From Chryseobacterium indologenes (GTDB taxonomy: Bacteria; Bacteroidota; Bacteroidia; Flavobacteriales; Weeksellaceae), in contig CP065590.1 of the NCBI GenBank assembly GCA_016025055.1, positions 1,364,001 to 1,428,000 of the forward strand: a DNA stretch of 64,000 nucleotides, given 5' to 3'. Below, in pieces: positions 61,102 to 64,000 of this stretch (the first letter of the stretch is position 1; every line of letters begins with the position of its first letter). The notes under the pieces were generated by a model, which was not told the DNA's origin, did no database searches, and saw nothing but the letters and a program-made list of their open reading frames with translations. The position numbers and the translations under genes are program-made.

Positions 61102-61102
61102 G

Positions 61103-61647
61103 TTATTTTGGTATTTCGCTTAATCTGGGATGTCCTAAAGGATCAATTCCCTTTTGTAATAAATCTTTTGCAGCCATTACTGCCCAACATCTGTCACTGG
61201 AATGGATATTTCTGTAAAAGGAAAGCAGCAGCTCAGGTTCCACGATTGTGAACCCATTCGATTCTACCGTTTCCAGGTCATTTCTTTCAAAAAAATCGAT
61301 GGTAATTCTGTGAAATTTTTCGTTTTCCAGTTCTACTGTTTTCTCATACCTGCGGAAGTTTTCCTGACTTGGTAAATGATCGTAGCGGGTCCATACTTTC
61401 TGAAATCCTTCATTCTGCAGGATCATTACAACCTCAGCTACGTTTTTCTTTTTACAAAAACATCGATATCCTTGTGATCGTGAGCATGCTTATATTCTGT
61501 GTGCCCAGGTTCTGACATAAAATGCCAGGCCCATCCTCCTGATATGATAACTTTATTTTTAAGTTTATTTAAAATTTCAAGACCCAGCAGGATTCTGAAT
61601 TCCGGCCATAGTTCTCCATATCTTTTTATGTTATGTGGTGCTCCCAT
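61103..61647 (-). CDS. Nucleotidyltransferase-fold protein, frameshifted as read
   Basis: The restored protein (about 181 residues) has the minimal NTase pattern: GGWAWHF (about 37-43), a downstream His, then the paired metal-binding Asp in KDIDVFVK (Asp 60 and 62), and a third acidic strand ITIDFFERND. This resembles the small antibiotic NTases such as ANT(2'') or LinB in pattern, but the context is RNA repair. Two frames (61438-61647 and 61103-61426) meet at a T5 run (61449-61453); one more base would join them. Substrate unknown. Confidence 0.78.
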
Positions 61648-61738
61648 TGCTTTGTTTTTTTAAGTGATAAGGCAGGCATCTGATTATTTCCTGATTATCA
61701 TAATCTGTTTATCGTCTTTTTTGTATTGTTATTAAAAC

Positions 61739-61763
61739 CTAACAGGTTTTTGAAACCTGTTAG
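61739..61763. repeat. Hairpin repeat CTAACAGGTTT / AAACCTGTTAG
   Basis: A perfect 11-bp stem with a 3-nt loop between the nucleotidyltransferase and rtcB genes. It resembles small dispersed hairpins of this group, but copies elsewhere in the genome cannot be seen here. Confidence 0.6.
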
Positions 61764-61796
61764 ATTTAGCCCCGATTGCAGCATTTGTCTGAGCTC

Positions 61797-61820
61797 ATTT
61801 TTCTTTTGCAAAAGAAAAAT
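61797..61820. repeat. 24-bp perfect palindrome
   Basis: ATTTTTCTTTTG is followed by its exact reverse complement CAAAAGAAAAAT. A GC-richer stretch (GCGAGTGCGGAAAGCGGGATT, 61822 on, quoted to 20 bases as GCGAGTGCGGAAAGCGGGAT) follows, so this and the previous hairpin may be parts of one composite repeat. Confidence 0.6.
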
Positions 61821-61863
61821 AGCGAGTGCGGAAAGCGGGATTAAGCTCCTGAATAGCCAAAAG

Positions 61864-63255
61864 CTATCGGTCCATTCTTACAATTCTCGGTTGAAATGTT
61901 CCCAGAATATCTACCAGCTCGCTTTGTGCGTTCATCACTTCATGAATGTTTTTATAGGCCATCGGTGCTTCTTCTGCATTTCCACCCATTAAGGTAACGT
62001 TCTTGAGTTTCAACTCTTTTTTGATATCGTTTTGGGTGAAAAGACTTCTGCATTCTCCTCTTGAATGGGCTCTTCCCGCACCGTGTGAAGCAGAATTCAA
62101 AGACTCCGGGTTTCCTTTTCCGCGGACGATAAATCCTTTTTCGGTCATTGATCCGGGAATCATTCCCAATTCATTTTCGTTGGCAGGAGTGGCTCCTTTT
62201 CTGTGAACAATAACTTCTTTTCCGTTGTGAATTTCCTTCCATGCAAAATTATGATGGTTCTCAATCCTGGCTTTCACTCTACCGCCGACGGCTTTCACCA
62301 ATCTTCTGTGGATGTCGTCATGGCAGGCGGAAGCATAGTCTCCGGCGAGGTTCATGGCAGTCCAGTATTCCAATCCGAGGTGTGTACTGAGGTCAAGCCA
62401 GGCAAACTGTTGTGCTTCTTTGGGTAGAGGGCATTGGTCTGCAGCTACTCTTGAATAATACTGGGCAATCTCTGCTCCCAATCCTCTGGAACCGCTATGA
62501 GAAAGTATTCCCAGATATTTTCCTTTGGGAAGGCCGATCTGGTCTTCTTCTTCAGTGATTTCCACTTCCCCGAATTCTACGAAGTGATTTCCACCGCCGG
62601 AAGATCCCATTTGCTTGATGGCTTTACCTTTTAATCTTCTTAAAACCGGAATGAGATCAAAAGTATCCCTTTCGAAAATCTCATGGTCTATGTGAGACTT
62701 ATGGGTCTCATACATTCCGAATTTTGTATGTTCTGCAAGGGCTTTTTCATATTTATCCCTTGCTCCGTTGAGATATGAAACCGGCGTATCCAAAATACTG
62801 AGGCTCATTCTGCAACCTATATCCATGCCTACTCCGTAAGGAATGACTGCATTTTCTACGGCAAGAACTCCTCCGATCGGAAGCCCATATCCGCTGTGGG
62901 CATCAGGCATTAAAGCGCCCTGTGTAGAAACCGGTAGTTTCAGTGCGGTGTACAGCTGGTTTTTTGCTTCTTCTGAAATATTGTTCCCAAAGATCTGAAA
63001 TGAGGCGCGCTGTGAATTCAGCTGTCTTTTTTCTGTCTTTTTTGAAGAAAGCAATGTTTCTGCGATCTGCCCGAAGGTTAAGTCTTTTTCAAAATTCTCC
63101 GGATTAATCAGGATTTCTTTTAAAAGAGATTTTACGTGATGAATATTTTTGGTTGCAAAATTTCTTTTCATGACTTCCAAAGCAACATTTACACTTTGAT
63201 TGTTCGGATAGCCTAGTTTTAATATATCTTTTCCTTTTAGTTTTAAATTTCCCAT
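61864..63255 (-). CDS. rtcB: RNA-splicing ligase RtcB
   Basis: RtcB joins RNA ends carrying 2',3'-cyclic phosphate or 3'-phosphate to 5'-OH, using GTP and Mn2+. The 463-residue protein has the metal-binding GVGMDIGCRMS (Cys about 148), LSHSGSRGLGAEIA, HHNFAWKE, HRKGATPA and the active-site His in SASHGAGRAHSR (about 390). It is somewhat longer than E. coli RtcB. Its neighbours, prfH and the nucleotidyltransferase, support a role in RNA repair. The subtype (RtcB1 or RtcB2) cannot be decided from motifs alone. Confidence 0.95.
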   Translation of the reverse strand: MGNLKLKGKDILKLGYPNNQSVNVALEVMKRNFATKNIHHVKSLLKEILINPENFEKDLTFGQIAETLLSSKKTEKRQLNSQRASFQIFGNNISEEAKNQLYTALKLPVSTQGALMPDAHSGYGLPIGGVLAVENAVIPYGVGMDIGCRMSLSILDTPVSYLNGARDKYEKALAEHTKFGMYETHKSHIDHEIFERDTFDLIPVLRRLKGKAIKQMGSSGGGNHFVEFGEVEITEEEDQIGLPKGKYLGILSHSGSRGLGAEIAQYYSRVAADQCPLPKEAQQFAWLDLSTHLGLEYWTAMNLAGDYASACHDDIHRRLVKAVGGRVKARIENHHNFAWKEIHNGKEVIVHRKGATPANENELGMIPGSMTEKGFIVRGKGNPESLNSASHGAGRAHSRGECRSLFTQNDIKKELKLKNVTLMGGNAEEAPMAYKNIHEVMNAQSELVDILGTFQPRIVRMDR

Positions 63256-63282
63256 TTTTTTGGTTTTAAATAATAGTCGGAC

Positions 63283-64000
63283 TTATACGTCCTGAAAGCA
63301 TTCTGCAATCTCTTTTGCAGAAAGTGCGCAGGTAAAATATTTCCCGCTTCTGATAAGATGTACATCTTCTTTTTGTGATCTCCACCGGTATGATTTACCA
63401 TAGATTTTTTTGTGGATAATCCCTACTGTTTTATGCTGCTGCAGACAAGCTTCCAGCTCTGCAATTTCTTTTTCCATCTCAAAGTCTACAGGCTTATAGT
63501 GGGTAATCATATTGGGTCTTATCCTTAAGGTAAACCTCCATGGCTCAGTAAATTCGTAGTATACTTCGTTGCATTTCCGATAAGGGCAGTATTCTTCGTA
63601 TTTCAGGAAATATTGTCTTTCCCTTGCTGTAAGTCCCAGTTTCGGATCATTCCAGGACCAGGAAGAGATCGTCTTGAGCTTTTGTTCTTTTTCGACATAT
63701 ATTCTCCTCCCGAATTTCCTTTTCTTTTTGAGAAACTGGCGGCTTTCGGAGTACATCCAGGTATTGATTTTCCTTAGAATTTCTTCAAAAAATTCTCCAT
63801 CTTTGGATCTCATGACGTCATCCCTGACGACAAAGAATCTTACAAATCCCCTTTGATAAGGACTATCTAAAGGAATCGGCGGAGTATTTCTCTTTATTTT
63901 CCAAAGTTCTTCACTACGTTTAAACTTTTTTCTGATCTGTTTTTCTACATCTTTTCTTTTTGTTCTTTTTCTGCTCCTCAGATTTCTTAAGCGAAGGGAC
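63283..64000 (-). CDS. Unknown basic protein, N-terminal part outside window
   Basis: The frame is open to the window edge, so the gene begins beyond 64000; about 238 residues are visible. The visible N-terminal part is strongly basic (many Arg and Lys, e.g. SRKRTKRKDVEKQIRKKF), followed by RGFVRFFVVRDDV, then SWSWNDPKLGLTARERQYF and a CPYRKCNEVYYEF Cys pair. It ends 27 bp before rtcB. I do not recognise a family. A role in RNA binding is suggested by charge and context only. Confidence 0.7.
   Translation of the reverse strand, partial: SLRLRNLRSRKRTKRKDVEKQIRKKFKRSEELWKIKRNTPPIPLDSPYQRGFVRFFVVRDDVMRSKDGEFFEEILRKINTWMYSESRQFLKKKRKFGRRIYVEKEQKLKTISSWSWNDPKLGLTARERQYFLKYEEYCPYRKCNEVYYEFTEPWRFTLRIRPNMITHYKPVDFEMEKEIAELEACLQQHKTVGIIHKKIYGKSYRWRSQKEDVHLIRSGKYFTCALSAKEIAECFQDV

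Larger units (their letters stand above)
61648..61863. other. 216-bp gap between the nucleotidyltransferase and rtcB genes
   Basis: The gap holds two palindromic repeats (61739-61763 and 61797-61820) and no gene. It lies within a group of same-strand genes, so it may reduce transcription from rtcB into the downstream pair. Confidence 0.5.

Overview
The window is AT-rich chromosomal DNA from a member of the Bacteroidota, most likely Chryseobacterium or a close relative in the Weeksellaceae. The signs are outer-membrane beta-barrel receptors, secreted proteases with type IX secretion tails, a fused cbb3 oxidase subunit I/II, lipoproteins with short lipoboxes, and promoter-like boxes of the Bacteroidetes type (TAnnTTTG). 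The genes look vertically inherited and mostly housekeeping. I saw no tRNA, rRNA, CRISPR array, phage or complete insertion sequence.

Layout. 0-6 kb: the 3' end of an aconitase gene, a TonB-dependent receptor behind a compact SAM-riboswitch-like leader, and a second outer-membrane barrel protein. 6-12.3 kb: a complete leftward thiamin operon (thiS, thiC, a degenerate thiE-like gene, thiE, thiG, thiH, thiF) behind a TPP riboswitch. 12.4-14.3 kb: panB, a small membrane protein and an RluA-type pseudouridine synthase. 14.5-24.2 kb: a Crp/Fnr regulator divergent from the cbb3 oxidase genes (ccoI, ccoS, ccoNO, ccoQ, ccoP, ccoG, ccoH and a SafE-like membrane protein). 24.3-31.2 kb: serS, a lipoprotein, a small surface-polysaccharide group (asnB, flippase, glycosyltransferase) and a small conserved protein. 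31.3-36.8 kb: two Fe-S oxidoreductase-like genes with an MCE (MlaD) gene, then a PpiD-like chaperone. 37-47.5 kb: lon, an AI-2E family transporter, a DoxX protein, an acyl-CoA dehydrogenase, a DUF4349 lipoprotein, pgi, folD and queE. 47.5-54.9 kb: a sugar-phosphate transferase, mlaE-mlaF with an overlapping barrel gene, an M48 protease, a DUF4251 protein, meaB and two tandem cytochrome c lipoproteins. 54.9-60.2 kb: two tandem M36 proteases with type IX sorting tails. 60.4-64 kb: a leftward group of prfH, a nucleotidyltransferase-fold gene, rtcB and an unknown basic protein, which together look like an RNA-repair and ribosome-rescue module.

Two points matter most. First, nine genes are broken as read by a single-base length change in a homopolymer run, including serS and folD, which cells cannot easily do without. 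In each case a one-base correction restores a full-length family member, so sequencing or assembly error is the best explanation. I give these genes their restored spans. Second, the rtcB/prfH group contains two members (a nucleotidyltransferase-like protein and a basic unknown protein) whose roles in RNA repair I cannot assign; it is the best candidate here for an incompletely described system.
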